A stretch of 64,000 bases of DNA from Nitrospira defluvii. Its GTDB lineage: Bacteria; Nitrospirota; Nitrospiria; Nitrospirales; Nitrospiraceae. Shown in pieces: positions 51,434-60,060 of the stretch (the first letter of the stretch is position 1; each line of letters starts with the position of its first letter). Under the pieces are notes generated by a model. The model did no database searches, was not told where the DNA came from, and was given only the letters and a program-made list of their open reading frames with translations. Position numbers and translations under genes: made by a program. The DNA lies in the NCBI GenBank assembly GCA_000196815.1, contig FP929003.1, positions 3,619,501 through 3,683,500 on the forward strand, in the 5' to 3' direction.

Positions 51434-52030
51434 CTACCCCTCCCCGTGAGGCGCGAGGACTTCGCGCAATTTGATCATCCCCAGCCGCATCCGCGTCTTG
51501 ACCGTCCCCAGCGGCAGCTTCAACTGCTCGGCGATTTCACTCTGACTCATACCCCAGTAGTAGGCCAAGGCGATCGCCTGGCGCTGCTCGACGGAGAGGC
51601 TCGCGAGAGCTTGCTGCACCAATCGTTGCCGTTCCAGCCCCGCGCTGTATTGCTCCGGAGTCTCCTCGTGCCCCGGCAACTCCGCCGTGTGCTCCAGCGG
51701 CACCTGCCTGCCTCGCTCCAGATAGCTGCTCCGGAACCGGTCGATGGCACGATGCTTCGCGAGCGTCATCAGCCAACTGCCCGGCGTGCCTCGCTCCGCC
51801 TCATAGGTCGAAATCCGGCGCCAGACCTGCGTATACACATCCAGGGTCGTCTCCTCGGCAGCCGCATGATCTCCGAGAATCCTCATCGCCAAACCGAAGA
51901 CCTTCGCGCTGCTGGCATCATAAAGCTCCGCCAGTGCGGATTGATCTCCAACGGCAATACGCGCGAGAAGTCCCGCCCATTCCTGCTCGTGCATCGAAGG
52001 TGCCTGTGCCATAGCCTCTGATTGAATCAT
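51434..52030 (-). CDS. ECF sigma-70 factor (SigK/ECF-type)
   Basis: 198 aa from the ATG at 52030 (GAGG 9 nt upstream); an ATG at 52045 is also in frame. Region 2: SALAELYDASSAKVFGLAMR, LGDHAAAEETTLDVYTQVWR, RGTPGSWLMTLAKHRAIDRFR. Region 4: EQRQAIALAYYWGMSQSEIA, LKLPLGTVKTRMRLGMIKLR. It directs RNA polymerase to a small regulon and is probably sequestered by the cupin protein encoded downstream. Confidence 0.94.
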   Translation of the reverse strand: MIQSEAMAQAPSMHEQEWAGLLARIAVGDQSALAELYDASSAKVFGLAMRILGDHAAAEETTLDVYTQVWRRISTYEAERGTPGSWLMTLAKHRAIDRFRSSYLERGRQVPLEHTAELPGHEETPEQYSAGLERQRLVQQALASLSVEQRQAIALAYYWGMSQSEIAEQLKLPLGTVKTRMRLGMIKLREVLAPHGEG

Positions 52031-52253
52031 GCGCATCCTCGTCAAGAGCTACGAGTCTGCCCGGTGAATGAGATTCCCTCTGCCTGCGCCGATCCGCCGA
52101 AACTCTAGCACCACGATTATGCCCGCACAACGACGTTTTTTTCACCGGCCTGAAATCCAACCACAAAGCGCCTTCGTAGTTCCAGACAGAGAGCCGGTCG
52201 ATGTCGAGACACACCCGGCCCAACCGTCAGACCCATAACCAGGAGGTACTCTC

Positions 52254-52730
52254 ATGTCGCAACGAATGGCATCCCTTTCTTTGATCCTGGGCCTCGCGCT
52301 GACCGTCGCGGCCTGCAATACCGTCGGCTCAGGACCGGCCGGCACCGCAGCAGCTGAACAATCGCTGTACGACCGGCTGGGGGGCAAAACGGCCATTACC
52401 GCAGTGGTAGACGACTTCGTCGGGCGCGTGGCCGCCGATACCCGCATCAACGGCAAGTTCGCCAACGCCAACATCCCGCGACTGGAGTCGATGCTGGTCG
52501 ATCAAATCTGTCAGGCATCAGGCGGGCCCTGCACCTACACCGGGCGGGATATGAAGAGTACCCATGCCGGCATGGGAGTCAGCAGCAGCGACTTCGATGC
52601 GCTGGTCGGCGACCTGGTGGCCACCCTGAACAAGTTCAAGGTGCCGGAACGGGAGAAAAACGAGTTGCTGAGCGCATTGGGCCCGATGAAGAGCGACATT
52701 GTCGAGAAGCCGATGGCCTCGATGCGGTAG
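52254..52730 (+). CDS. Truncated hemoglobin with a lipoprotein signal
   Basis: 158 aa. The N-terminus MSQRMASLSLILGLALTVAAC is a lipobox-ended signal (Cys21), unusual for globins. The group 1 truncated-hemoglobin domain follows: QSLYDRLGGKTAITAVVDDF, ADTRINGKFANAN, and the proximal His in MKSTHAGMGVS (His104). TGRDMKSTHAGM is the F-helix signature. Such globins bind O2, NO or nitrite. Lipid anchoring outside the cytoplasm would place it near nitrite-oxidising or respiratory enzymes. AGGAGG precedes the ATG. Single gene. Confidence 0.92.
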   Translation: MSQRMASLSLILGLALTVAACNTVGSGPAGTAAAEQSLYDRLGGKTAITAVVDDFVGRVAADTRINGKFANANIPRLESMLVDQICQASGGPCTYTGRDMKSTHAGMGVSSSDFDALVGDLVATLNKFKVPEREKNELLSALGPMKSDIVEKPMASMR

Positions 52731-53057
52731 CGGCTGCGCTTCCCCTCACTCGTGACGCTCGCAGGGGCGGCCGCACAGGCGGCCCCTGCATCGTTGCACA
52801 ACCATGAGCGCGTCGAACTTCAGGATTCCGGCGCCTTTGAACCTCCCTCTATGGAACGCCAGGTCCCGCTCGGCTATGGTGTCGAGACGGCTTTCCTGAA
52901 GATCAATCGCGACTGCCTGAGCGACTACTCCGTACATCGGTCGGCGGAAGAGATTCGCCGAAACCGCTTCCCTGCAATTGAACCGATTGACTCCCCCCGT
53001 ATCCCTGCGTTATTGTCATGACCAGAATTGTGGTTATCTGAATCGGAGAGGCATTCC
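52731..53057. other. Intergenic region, no gene seen
   Basis: 327 bp between the globin and the antitoxin gene. A plus-strand frame at 52752-53021 has no ribosome site or domain and was not accepted. The AGAGG at 53046 serves the antitoxin gene. An autoregulatory operator for the toxin-antitoxin pair would be expected at its 3' end, but none was clear. Confidence 0.4.
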
Positions 53058-53354
53058 ATGGCGAAGACGCTGCCGTTATCGGAAGTGAAGACGAGACTAC
53101 CAGAACTGATTACCGGCGTCGATGAGCGCGAGGAAGAGGTCGTGGTCACGAAAAACGGCCGGCCGGCGGCTGTACTGATCAACGTGCAGGAATACACCCG
53201 GCTGAAGGACACGCTCGACGTGCTGAGCGATCCCGCGCTGATGCAGCAGATTGCAGAGAGCCGGGCGTTTTACAGAAAACGGAAGAAAGGCCTGTCGTTC
53301 GAAGAGCTGTTTGGCGAGCCGCTCACCCCGACAAAAAAGCGCCGCACGGCATGA
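53058..53354 (+). CDS. Phd/YefM-family antitoxin
   Basis: 98 aa. KTLPLSEVKTRLPELITGVD, then EEEVVVTKNGRPAAVLINVQ and EYTRLKDTLDVLSDP is the Phd/YefM DNA-binding fold; the C-terminal half (FYRKRKKGLSFEELFGE) is the toxin-wrapping segment. It overlaps the RelE-type toxin gene by 4 bp, the usual order antitoxin then toxin. It would bind and inactivate the toxin and repress the operon. Confidence 0.93.
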   Translation: MAKTLPLSEVKTRLPELITGVDEREEEVVVTKNGRPAAVLINVQEYTRLKDTLDVLSDPALMQQIAESRAFYRKRKKGLSFEELFGEPLTPTKKRRTA

Positions 53355-53638
53355 AGCCGTTTCAGCCCATGATCCCTCCGCATGTGGCGGAGATCATTCG
53401 TTCACTCCATCCCGACCTCAAACAGTCTATCAAAGCTGCCATCCGCGCGATTGCAGCCGATCCGGCCTGTGGCGAACCACTCCGCCGAGAACTGGAAGGG
53501 CTCAGGAAATATCGAGTGCGACGATTTCGAATCATCTACGCCGTGGATCATAAGGCTGGAGCCATTCGCCTCATGGCCGTCGGTCACCGGCGATCGATCT
53601 ACGAAGAATTGACGGACCGGATACGGAAGAAAGGCTGA
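53351..53638 (+). CDS. RelE/ParE-superfamily toxin
   Basis: 95 aa. LKQSIKAAIRAIAADPACGE, PLRRELEGLRKYRVRRFRII and YAVDHKAGAIRLMAVGHRR with a final helix RRSIYEELTDRIRKK matches the RelE/ParE beta-sheet toxin, including the RVRRFRIIY strand and VGHRR near the active site. It probably cleaves ribosome-bound mRNA, or inhibits gyrase if ParE-like; sequence alone does not decide. Translationally coupled to the antitoxin. Confidence 0.93.
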   Translation: MKPFQPMIPPHVAEIIRSLHPDLKQSIKAAIRAIAADPACGEPLRRELEGLRKYRVRRFRIIYAVDHKAGAIRLMAVGHRRSIYEELTDRIRKKG

Positions 53639-53778
53639 CGTGCTCAGGTCAATTGCTCCCCTGATCCGGCTTACGACTCCATATCCAACTGGCGCCCTTT
53701 CGTCCGCCGACACAATGCAGATGAGTCGGCAAAGACGGTTACGGGGTCGGCCCACCTCAACCAGAGCACGACCTCATC

Positions 53779-54171
53779 TTGCAAAGAGCGGAATTCCAAT
53801 ACAGTGCACGTTCCTTGCGGGTAAGGAGCTCGGAGTGGAAAAGTCGGCAGGTCTTCGTCACCCTAACCTATGACGTGGGGACGGAAAATATCGCTGATCG
53901 ACCGGGCGCCCCACGCGCATTCGTGATGGGCAGGAGTGCCAGCATCCGCTGGCAATTCGCACCGGAGTGGTATGCGGCGATCCGGCCGGAATTTTACTGG
54001 GACCGCAACGGACGATGGACGGGCAGCGAGCAATTCGTCAAGGCAATGACGACCACGCTGGACTATGCTCCGTTCTCTAACGGTGAGCCGCGCATCTTCA
54101 GCAATACCCACGTTCGGCTTGAGTACCGATGGGACGAATCGACAGGTGCCATATCGTTGCATGGCTTATAA
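53779..54171 (+). pseudogene. 3' fragment of an outer-membrane porin gene
   Basis: 130 aa open frame without a ribosome site. The part from residue 26 on (VFVTLTYDVGTENI, then SASIRWQFAPEWYAAIRPEF, YWDRNGRWTGSEQFVKAMTT, TLDYAPFSNG, RLEYRWDESTG) reads like the last strands of a carbohydrate-type OM porin of the putative beta-barrel porin-2 group. The first few hundred residues are missing. It follows the toxin gene and marks the left border of the accessory region. Confidence 0.6.
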
Positions 54172-54352
54172 GAGGGGAGAAGAGGTCCGAGTTGACGCGG
54201 ATTCCGTGGACTGCGCGCCACCCCGATTCTGAACTCGATCCTCAAACATCGCAGCCCATGGCGGGTGTCGGAGCCTCATCATGCATAACTCGCAAGACAG
54301 TTGCTGGCACCATTTCTGCATCCCTCGGACAATTACTCGGGCAGGCTCCTCG

Positions 54353-57300
54353 TTAATCGAGATCTCTGCCGCATGAGAATTCTTCTGTAACCTCCACAAG
54401 GCGACTGATCCGTTTCTTCACGCCCTCAATAAAGCGTTTATCTATCGCTAGTCTTTTGTCTTGGTCGACAGAGGCGCGAGCCACATGGAACAGCCGCAGC
54501 GCGGCGTGAATGTCTGGCGTGCGCTGTGGGCATTCTTTTTGAGTGGCATCGATCAGGGCGATCAATCCATAGACGTCAGCTCTCTCCCAGAGAAAAGGGG
54601 AGGATTTCGTCTGTTGCTCTAGAACAGACTCGGACTCATAGAGTTTCCTAGCCTGTGCGCGTGCATAGAACAAGGCAGTTTTGTGAGCCAGAAGTTCTCT
54701 GATTCGGTGGCGAACGTTGGCAAAGTCCTGGCAGATCTGGAGACGGGCGCTGAACGTATTTCTTACGGATGGCAGATTGGAGGTCGGATTGTCTCCGCAA
54801 GAAGAGCCTCCTCGCAAGTCATCTTCTTCGAGCAAAGCATAGTCGTCCGGTTGCGTCTTATCGTCCGCCTGGCACTCAGGGGCAATCTGCTTGAAGTGGC
54901 CGAGAAGAGCCTCTATTGCCTTTTTGACCCCGATGGGAAGGGACAATTTGTCTACACTTTTTCGTATGTTGCGGCATGCAACATTCACTGTCTCGATCGT
55001 GGTTTCATTTGACCCTTCCGCGAACGTGGTCAACGTCGAAAGCTCATTGCTGCCGTGACCATTAGGAAAGGTCTGGTTAAGCCATGCGTCGACGTCCTGA
55101 CCCAAGATAAACTCGCTGCGGCCTTCGACAGGAGAAGGGGACAGGGCAATGTACTTAGCATACTGAAGCGCAAAATACTCTTCTGCCCGAGAGAATCGTT
55201 TTCGGGCGACATGTTTGTCCTTGAGGGCAGTGTCGGGCAGCCAGTCAATTCGCTTTTTCTTGGCTTCAGCCTTTTCACGGGCCAGGAACAACTGATCGAG
55301 CCCACCATGAAAGTCACGATTGAGGTGAATGGAGTAATGGCCTAAAAGAAACGAGAGATTGTAGTCGTCCGGGAAGGTTGTGACTCCTCGGTAGAGGTAA
55401 TGGAAGCCCTCGGTTGTTTTTCCTTGGAGCATTGAAAATCTTGCCAGCAGCCAGTCATACAAAGGAGACTCGACATGGGCTCCTGGATCGGTCAGCAGAT
55501 GCGCGATGAATTTTTCCGCCCACGAATCAATGGCCTTCTTTTCCGTCGTGATCGTAGAAGATGGGGGTTTCGGGTTCAACAACGCGGACACATATCCCTT
55601 CATGTCGGGAGGCGTAGGAAGCGCCGTCAACAAGCCTGCAAGTTTGGTTGTAGGGGAATTGGATAATGACTTCTCCGGTTCTCCTTCACTGGAATCGCAT
55701 GCAGGGACTGAGTCGACTGTTGAGCGCAATAAGGATTGGGGAGGCAAGTGGAACTCAATACAGAGATCGCAATATGGAAGTGAGCCGATTGATGATTGCG
55801 ACCCAAATGCTGAACGGATAATCATGTCTTGCTTGATTCGACACTTCATGAATTGGTCGAATTCCATGGAACTCGCTGGAATTTCTAAGAGATCCAACGC
55901 TCTTCTTTCGTTCGCGTACAAGTCCCAAAGTGTGCTTCGGAGTTGAGTCAGCTGAGTTGAACGATTCTCCGTGATCTTCTTCGAAAAGTCTTCGCTGGTC
56001 TTGGTCAGAACTTCAAGCAACACCCCGACTTTATTGGCGACCAAGTGAGGCGTCTCGAAGTTCGTCGGCCAGCAATAGTGGCGGCCCGGGTTGACAATTC
56101 TGTCGCAGCTCGCTGCATATCGTTTGTCCGCCAGCTCTTCGTATTGTTTCTTGATCGTACCGGACATTTCCGCAACCACCGCTCGTCCTGCCAGGATGAG
56201 GGTGTCGATTTCGTCCTTACTCGGGAGTAAACCCACATTATTGAGGTCGCTGAGGACCTTCCGCTCCATTTCTGTGAAATCGAATGTCTGTGCGACCTCG
56301 TTGATGGAGTCGGTGGTCGAATTCGTTTTGCGCTGAATCAGAAGGCTCTGTCTGACGATCCTCGTCACGACTCGGCTGTTCTTGACGAGATCGCGCATGT
56401 TCAGCTCGACGACCCCAAAGCCGAAGTTGTCCAGCATTTGCTGTGCGACGATGCGAGAGAGATCGGTGCGATCCCTCATCAGGACGTCAAAGCTGTCGTC
56501 GAGGTGGCCTCCCATGCCTGGTAATGAGGAGGTGGCGCTCACGCCCGCATTGACGATGAGCAGGAACGCCTTTTGGGATTTCGGGTTCGCTTTTTGGGCC
56601 GTGGTGAGGTCCGTGATCTCTGCATTGGCAAGAAAAGATCTGGCGGTCTCGCCAGGGGAAACAATCAGGCCATGGCCGTTCGCCAATGCCTGCTCCTCCT
56701 CACGGAACTCATCCCTATTTTTTCGTTCAAAGATGGCTCTGAGCAAACCTGTTACGCCAAGATTGTCGCTGACACCCCCATCCACCAGGATCGGTGATCT
56801 TACTTGATCGCCTACGATGAGCGGGCAGTTTGTGGGAATGAGTTTTGCCTCGGTGTTCTGCAGGAGTGATTTCAAGCGTATCGGCGAGAAGATCCCAGGG
56901 AGACTGCTCGATGCCGCCACGGCGGTTGCCAGATCGAGCTTTCGAAAACCATCGACATCACCAAGGCAGGCGAATGTCTCTTTGTCGAAGGTGAATACCC
57001 TGCCGTTGACGATGTCGGTTGCATTGATCAATAGTTTGGCTTGTCCTATGTTGCTCTGATGATTCCCTGCTTTTCCGAACAGAGATCCTGCCAGTGTCTC
57101 CGTGCGCGTTGTTTGTTCTTCTAAGTCCCCGAATGTATGGCCGTGCAAGAAAAGATCATTATAAACCGGCCTGAGTTGCTCGCCCTCGAATAGACCGTCA
57201 TAGAGCCACATCGTTGCAAGCGGAGCCACCTCGACCTCCGGGACCGGGAGGATTGGGAGCTTGAATGTCTGAAAGATGGTGTCGAGCAATGAGGCGAACA

Positions 57301-57826
57301 GCATGACTGGGGGACGCCAGATAGGGGTTTTCTTTTTCCCCGATATGAGCTGTCTCGCCAGGCGGGCGTCCTTGAGCGATTGTCCGAACTCAGCCAGGCG
57401 GTTAGGATGTGTCTTGTAGTAGGCGGCCGTGATGGCCCCGCCGGAGACGCCGGAGAGAAAGTGCGTATTATCCAGAAACGAGGCCCTTCCACCTTGCCCG
57501 CAGGGGCTTGAACGGTCGTCATCCGAGAAGTCTTTGTCTTCAAGATACTGTAGAGAGAACCGTGTGGGAGGGGCTTTGTAGCCGTTGTGATTGTCAGAGT
57601 CTGTAGAATCTTCCTGCGGTTTCAGCACACAGAGCTTGCGCAATTCTAGCATGACGCCGTGGGAAAAAGCCGCCGCACGCAACCCTCCACCTGATAGCGA
57701 AATTCCAATCCATGGTGCCGCTTTCTGATCGTATTCCGAGTGTGGGTGACTCGGAAAGGCAGTTAACGGTAAGAGCAGCGTGAATGTGAAGGCAAGGGTG
57801 CCGACAGATGTGCATGCTTTCCACAT
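54353..57826 (-). CDS. Exported patatin-like phospholipase with a large unassigned C-terminal half
   Basis: 1157 aa from the ATG at 57826 (GAGAGGACG upstream); the frame is open to 57988. A signal peptide (TLAFTFTLLLPLTAFP) precedes a patatin core: oxyanion loop SGGGLR at 45-50, nucleophile GVSGG at 126-130 (Ser128) and the acid in DGG at 349-351 (Asp349). The rest, about 800 residues, is helical with TPR-like pieces (FSMLQGKTTEGFHYLYRGVT, LLGHYSIHLNRDF). It would hydrolyse acyl esters of phospholipids in the periplasm or outside. Last gene of the four-gene lipoprotein operon. Most patatins of defence systems are cytoplasmic, so this one acts elsewhere. Confidence 0.9.
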   Translation of the reverse strand: MWKACTSVGTLAFTFTLLLPLTAFPSHPHSEYDQKAAPWIGISLSGGGLRAAAFSHGVMLELRKLCVLKPQEDSTDSDNHNGYKAPPTRFSLQYLEDKDFSDDDRSSPCGQGGRASFLDNTHFLSGVSGGAITAAYYKTHPNRLAEFGQSLKDARLARQLISGKKKTPIWRPPVMLFASLLDTIFQTFKLPILPVPEVEVAPLATMWLYDGLFEGEQLRPVYNDLFLHGHTFGDLEEQTTRTETLAGSLFGKAGNHQSNIGQAKLLINATDIVNGRVFTFDKETFACLGDVDGFRKLDLATAVAASSSLPGIFSPIRLKSLLQNTEAKLIPTNCPLIVGDQVRSPILVDGGVSDNLGVTGLLRAIFERKNRDEFREEEQALANGHGLIVSPGETARSFLANAEITDLTTAQKANPKSQKAFLLIVNAGVSATSSLPGMGGHLDDSFDVLMRDRTDLSRIVAQQMLDNFGFGVVELNMRDLVKNSRVVTRIVRQSLLIQRKTNSTTDSINEVAQTFDFTEMERKVLSDLNNVGLLPSKDEIDTLILAGRAVVAEMSGTIKKQYEELADKRYAASCDRIVNPGRHYCWPTNFETPHLVANKVGVLLEVLTKTSEDFSKKITENRSTQLTQLRSTLWDLYANERRALDLLEIPASSMEFDQFMKCRIKQDMIIRSAFGSQSSIGSLPYCDLCIEFHLPPQSLLRSTVDSVPACDSSEGEPEKSLSNSPTTKLAGLLTALPTPPDMKGYVSALLNPKPPSSTITTEKKAIDSWAEKFIAHLLTDPGAHVESPLYDWLLARFSMLQGKTTEGFHYLYRGVTTFPDDYNLSFLLGHYSIHLNRDFHGGLDQLFLAREKAEAKKKRIDWLPDTALKDKHVARKRFSRAEEYFALQYAKYIALSPSPVEGRSEFILGQDVDAWLNQTFPNGHGSNELSTLTTFAEGSNETTIETVNVACRNIRKSVDKLSLPIGVKKAIEALLGHFKQIAPECQADDKTQPDDYALLEEDDLRGGSSCGDNPTSNLPSVRNTFSARLQICQDFANVRHRIRELLAHKTALFYARAQARKLYESESVLEQQTKSSPFLWERADVYGLIALIDATQKECPQRTPDIHAALRLFHVARASVDQDKRLAIDKRFIEGVKKRISRLVEVTEEFSCGRDLD

Positions 57827-57905
57827 GGAGGCGTCCTCTCTCACCGGTTTTGTCTCGGTTGCAGGATTCGGTGGGAAGATAGTGAGGGATTCACATTGTT
57901 GTCTC

Positions 57906-58961
57906 CTAGGGCGCCTTTTGGGCCGGTACTTTGGCCTTGATTGCGTCGCCGAGTTTAAGCACGCTCTCGAGTGCTGTGCGCGCGTCATTAATCGTCGTCG
58001 ACACCTGCAGCTCCTTATCTTTGATTTTTGCGACTAGTTGCGTTGCCGCTTCCTTGGTCTTTTGTGCCTTTGATCGAATCTCTTCAGTTCTTGTTGCCTT
58101 GTCGGCCTTTTCGATTGCGCTCTGCGCCTTTGTTTTCGCCTCTTCGAGGCGGTTGATCGTGCCTGCCCCCAATTGAAGACGCATTGCGGCAGTTTGTAGT
58201 TCCGTTGCGTCCTTACCTAATTGTTTGAGCTTCTTTTCCGCCTCTTTCTGGGCTTCGCTATTGGACGTTTGGTCGTCAAGCGTCGATGAAGCGTTCTCAG
58301 CGTCATCCTTGATTTTTCGAATCGTCGTTTCTAGCGTTTGGGCTTGCTGGAGGAGCTTGTCGACACTTTCCTTGGTGTTTTTAATCAACTGCGTCGCATC
58401 GCGAACGTCGTTTCCAGCCTCCTCGGCTCCCCTCTTATCTTCCTCCTCCTGCGTCAATCCACGGATAAGGTGTCTTGCCGCACAGCCGGTTGCAAAATAC
58501 TGCTCGATCTTGGCCGGACCGAACCAGTTCACAGCTAAATGGAATACGGCCAATACCGAGAAGGCGTCTTTTGCCCTATTTGTCTTGCTGTCGCCCTGAG
58601 CCTGCTTTGGGGGTATGGTTTCTGAGCATCCACGTTCTGATGAAGCGGCGGTCTGTTCCGTCTTGCCGTTTGGCAATGAAGTGCTGCCGGCTCCTGATTG
58701 TGATGAAGTCAAACCAGGGGTTGTTCCGGCAGGCTTAGGCAGCTCCTTGTCCAGCTTAGTCACGGGAACCAGGGCCAACTCCGCTCGCTTATAGCCGAAC
58801 GTAATGGTCGGAGGTGTTTCATTAACCGGCGGGGTCGCTTCCAGGCCTACTGTGGTGCCGGTGGAAAAATAGACAGCAGGATTCTTCAGGCAACAGGCAG
58901 TCAGCAAGAGCAGAATCGGAACCGTCAGCCATCGGTGTAAACGGAGGTGTGGGAGCATCAT
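57906..58961 (-). CDS. Coiled-coil lipoprotein, paralogue of its upstream neighbour
   Basis: 351 aa. Lipobox VPILLLLTACCLKNP. Residues 30-190 share a domain with the protein at 58994-59467: TGTTVGLEATPP / TATKFGLEISQV, PPTITFGYKRAELALVP / PPKVVLGYKREETTIIP, DAFSVLAVFHL / DTYSVLAEFCV and YFATGCAARH / FFATGLAAAQ. From residue 200 onward it is a long charged coiled coil (LLQQAQTLETTIRKIKDDAE, RLEEAKTKAQSAIEKADKAT). A periplasm-spanning lipoprotein or an anchor for the lipase is plausible. Third gene of the operon. Confidence 0.82.
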   Translation of the reverse strand: MMLPHLRLHRWLTVPILLLLTACCLKNPAVYFSTGTTVGLEATPPVNETPPTITFGYKRAELALVPVTKLDKELPKPAGTTPGLTSSQSGAGSTSLPNGKTEQTAASSERGCSETIPPKQAQGDSKTNRAKDAFSVLAVFHLAVNWFGPAKIEQYFATGCAARHLIRGLTQEEEDKRGAEEAGNDVRDATQLIKNTKESVDKLLQQAQTLETTIRKIKDDAENASSTLDDQTSNSEAQKEAEKKLKQLGKDATELQTAAMRLQLGAGTINRLEEAKTKAQSAIEKADKATRTEEIRSKAQKTKEAATQLVAKIKDKELQVSTTINDARTALESVLKLGDAIKAKVPAQKAP

Positions 58962-58993
58962 GGCCTTGATCCCTTCCTGCTGTACGGTTTCGG

Positions 58994-59467
58994 CTAGAAG
59001 CAGCGCTTCTCTTTACGCTTGTTGTCGGTTCGTTCCAGCATATTGTCCCTAAAGTAGTGTCGGGTCTTGACGCTGTCGGCGGCTTGGGCGGCTGCGAGCC
59101 CGGTGGCAAAAAACGAACGGATCTGTAGGCCATCCGGCACGTCGCGACCCGTTGATGACAGACTCTCGAAGAAGTCCCACAGCGAAGGATTCGCCATCAC
59201 GCAGAACTCGGCGAGGACCGAGTAGGTATCGGTCTGCGTTTCGGTACCGTCGGATGTCGCATTCCTATGTTCGGCTGGAATTATGGTGGTTTCTTCTCGT
59301 TTGTAACCAAGCACGACTTTAGGCGGCTCTTTGGCCACTTGCGAGATTTCTAGGCCGAACTTCGTGGCGGTGGTGACCACAAGATAATTCTCACAACCAA
59401 GGAAGGAGCCTGCGACGACGACGAACCAAACTACTTGCAGCTGTCGGAGGAGCGGTAACGCCGTCAT
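58994..59467 (-). CDS. Lipoprotein with the shared GYKRxE domain
   Basis: 157 aa from the ATG at 59467, overlapping the upstream lipoprotein gene by 4 bp. Lipobox VVVAGSFLGCENY. It consists essentially of the domain shared with the next gene (GYKREE, YSVLAEF, FFATGLAAA), without the coiled coil. The duplication of this domain within one operon suggests a heteromeric envelope assembly. Function unknown. Confidence 0.8.
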   Translation of the reverse strand: MTALPLLRQLQVVWFVVVAGSFLGCENYLVVTTATKFGLEISQVAKEPPKVVLGYKREETTIIPAEHRNATSDGTETQTDTYSVLAEFCVMANPSLWDFFESLSSTGRDVPDGLQIRSFFATGLAAAQAADSVKTRHYFRDNMLERTDNKRKEKRCF

Positions 59468-60060
59468 TGGACCACCTCCTGTAAACATGGCTCGAGGGAT
59501 TCATTCTGTTTGGCATCACAGACCAGAAAGCGAGTCGCAATGGGACTGTTGCTTGAAAACTCTAAAAGGTAGAGCGCATCGGAGTGCGGCCAGAATCGAC
59601 TTGTGCGGGAGGTGCCGAATGTCAAATTCGATCCTTCCTTGTCGAGGCCGGTTGAAAGTTGAATGCCGACGATACGTTTCGCCACAAATTCCGCCTCGCG
59701 TACTCGTTGGATCGATGCATGAAACGGACTCATCTGCCAGGAGCCAATGGGGATCGTGGCAAGGGCATACCAGGAAAAAGGGTGGCGTTGAACCGCTGTT
59801 CCATCTGTCTGTCGAATGGCCAGGGGAACGCTCAGCAACTTGCTGAAGTAGCCGATGGTAATCCCCCATCGATTGCCGCCCTCGACCAACAGCGGCAACC
59901 AGGCTTGTTCTGCCAGAAAGGCTTGACTGTCAGGTGGAGCGGCGACACGAAAAAGCGTTGGTCCCCACAGGTGGTCCGCAGATTCACCGTGCCACACACA
60001 GCCAATTTGCACGCCAAGTATCACGGTTAAGAGAATGACCTTAAGATGCCCTGGGTCCAT
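59464..60060 (-). CDS. Lipoprotein of unknown function, first gene of the patatin operon
   Basis: 198 aa. Signal MDPGHLKVILLTVILGVQIGC with Cys21 in a fair lipobox (VQIGC). The mature part is beta-rich with aromatic stretches (WGITIGYFSKLLSVPLAIRQ, HPFSWYALATIPIGSWQMSP, SDALYLLEFSSNSPIATRF) and two C-terminal Cys. It does not share the GYKRxE domain. It is coupled by 4 bp to the next lipoprotein. Family not recognised. Confidence 0.75.
   Translation of the reverse strand: MDPGHLKVILLTVILGVQIGCVWHGESADHLWGPTLFRVAAPPDSQAFLAEQAWLPLLVEGGNRWGITIGYFSKLLSVPLAIRQTDGTAVQRHPFSWYALATIPIGSWQMSPFHASIQRVREAEFVAKRIVGIQLSTGLDKEGSNLTFGTSRTSRFWPHSDALYLLEFSSNSPIATRFLVCDAKQNESLEPCLQEVVQ

Noticed and set aside
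52752-53021. Plus-strand 89-aa frame before the antitoxin gene
   Set aside because: No ribosome site or recognisable domain; composition of translated intergenic DNA.
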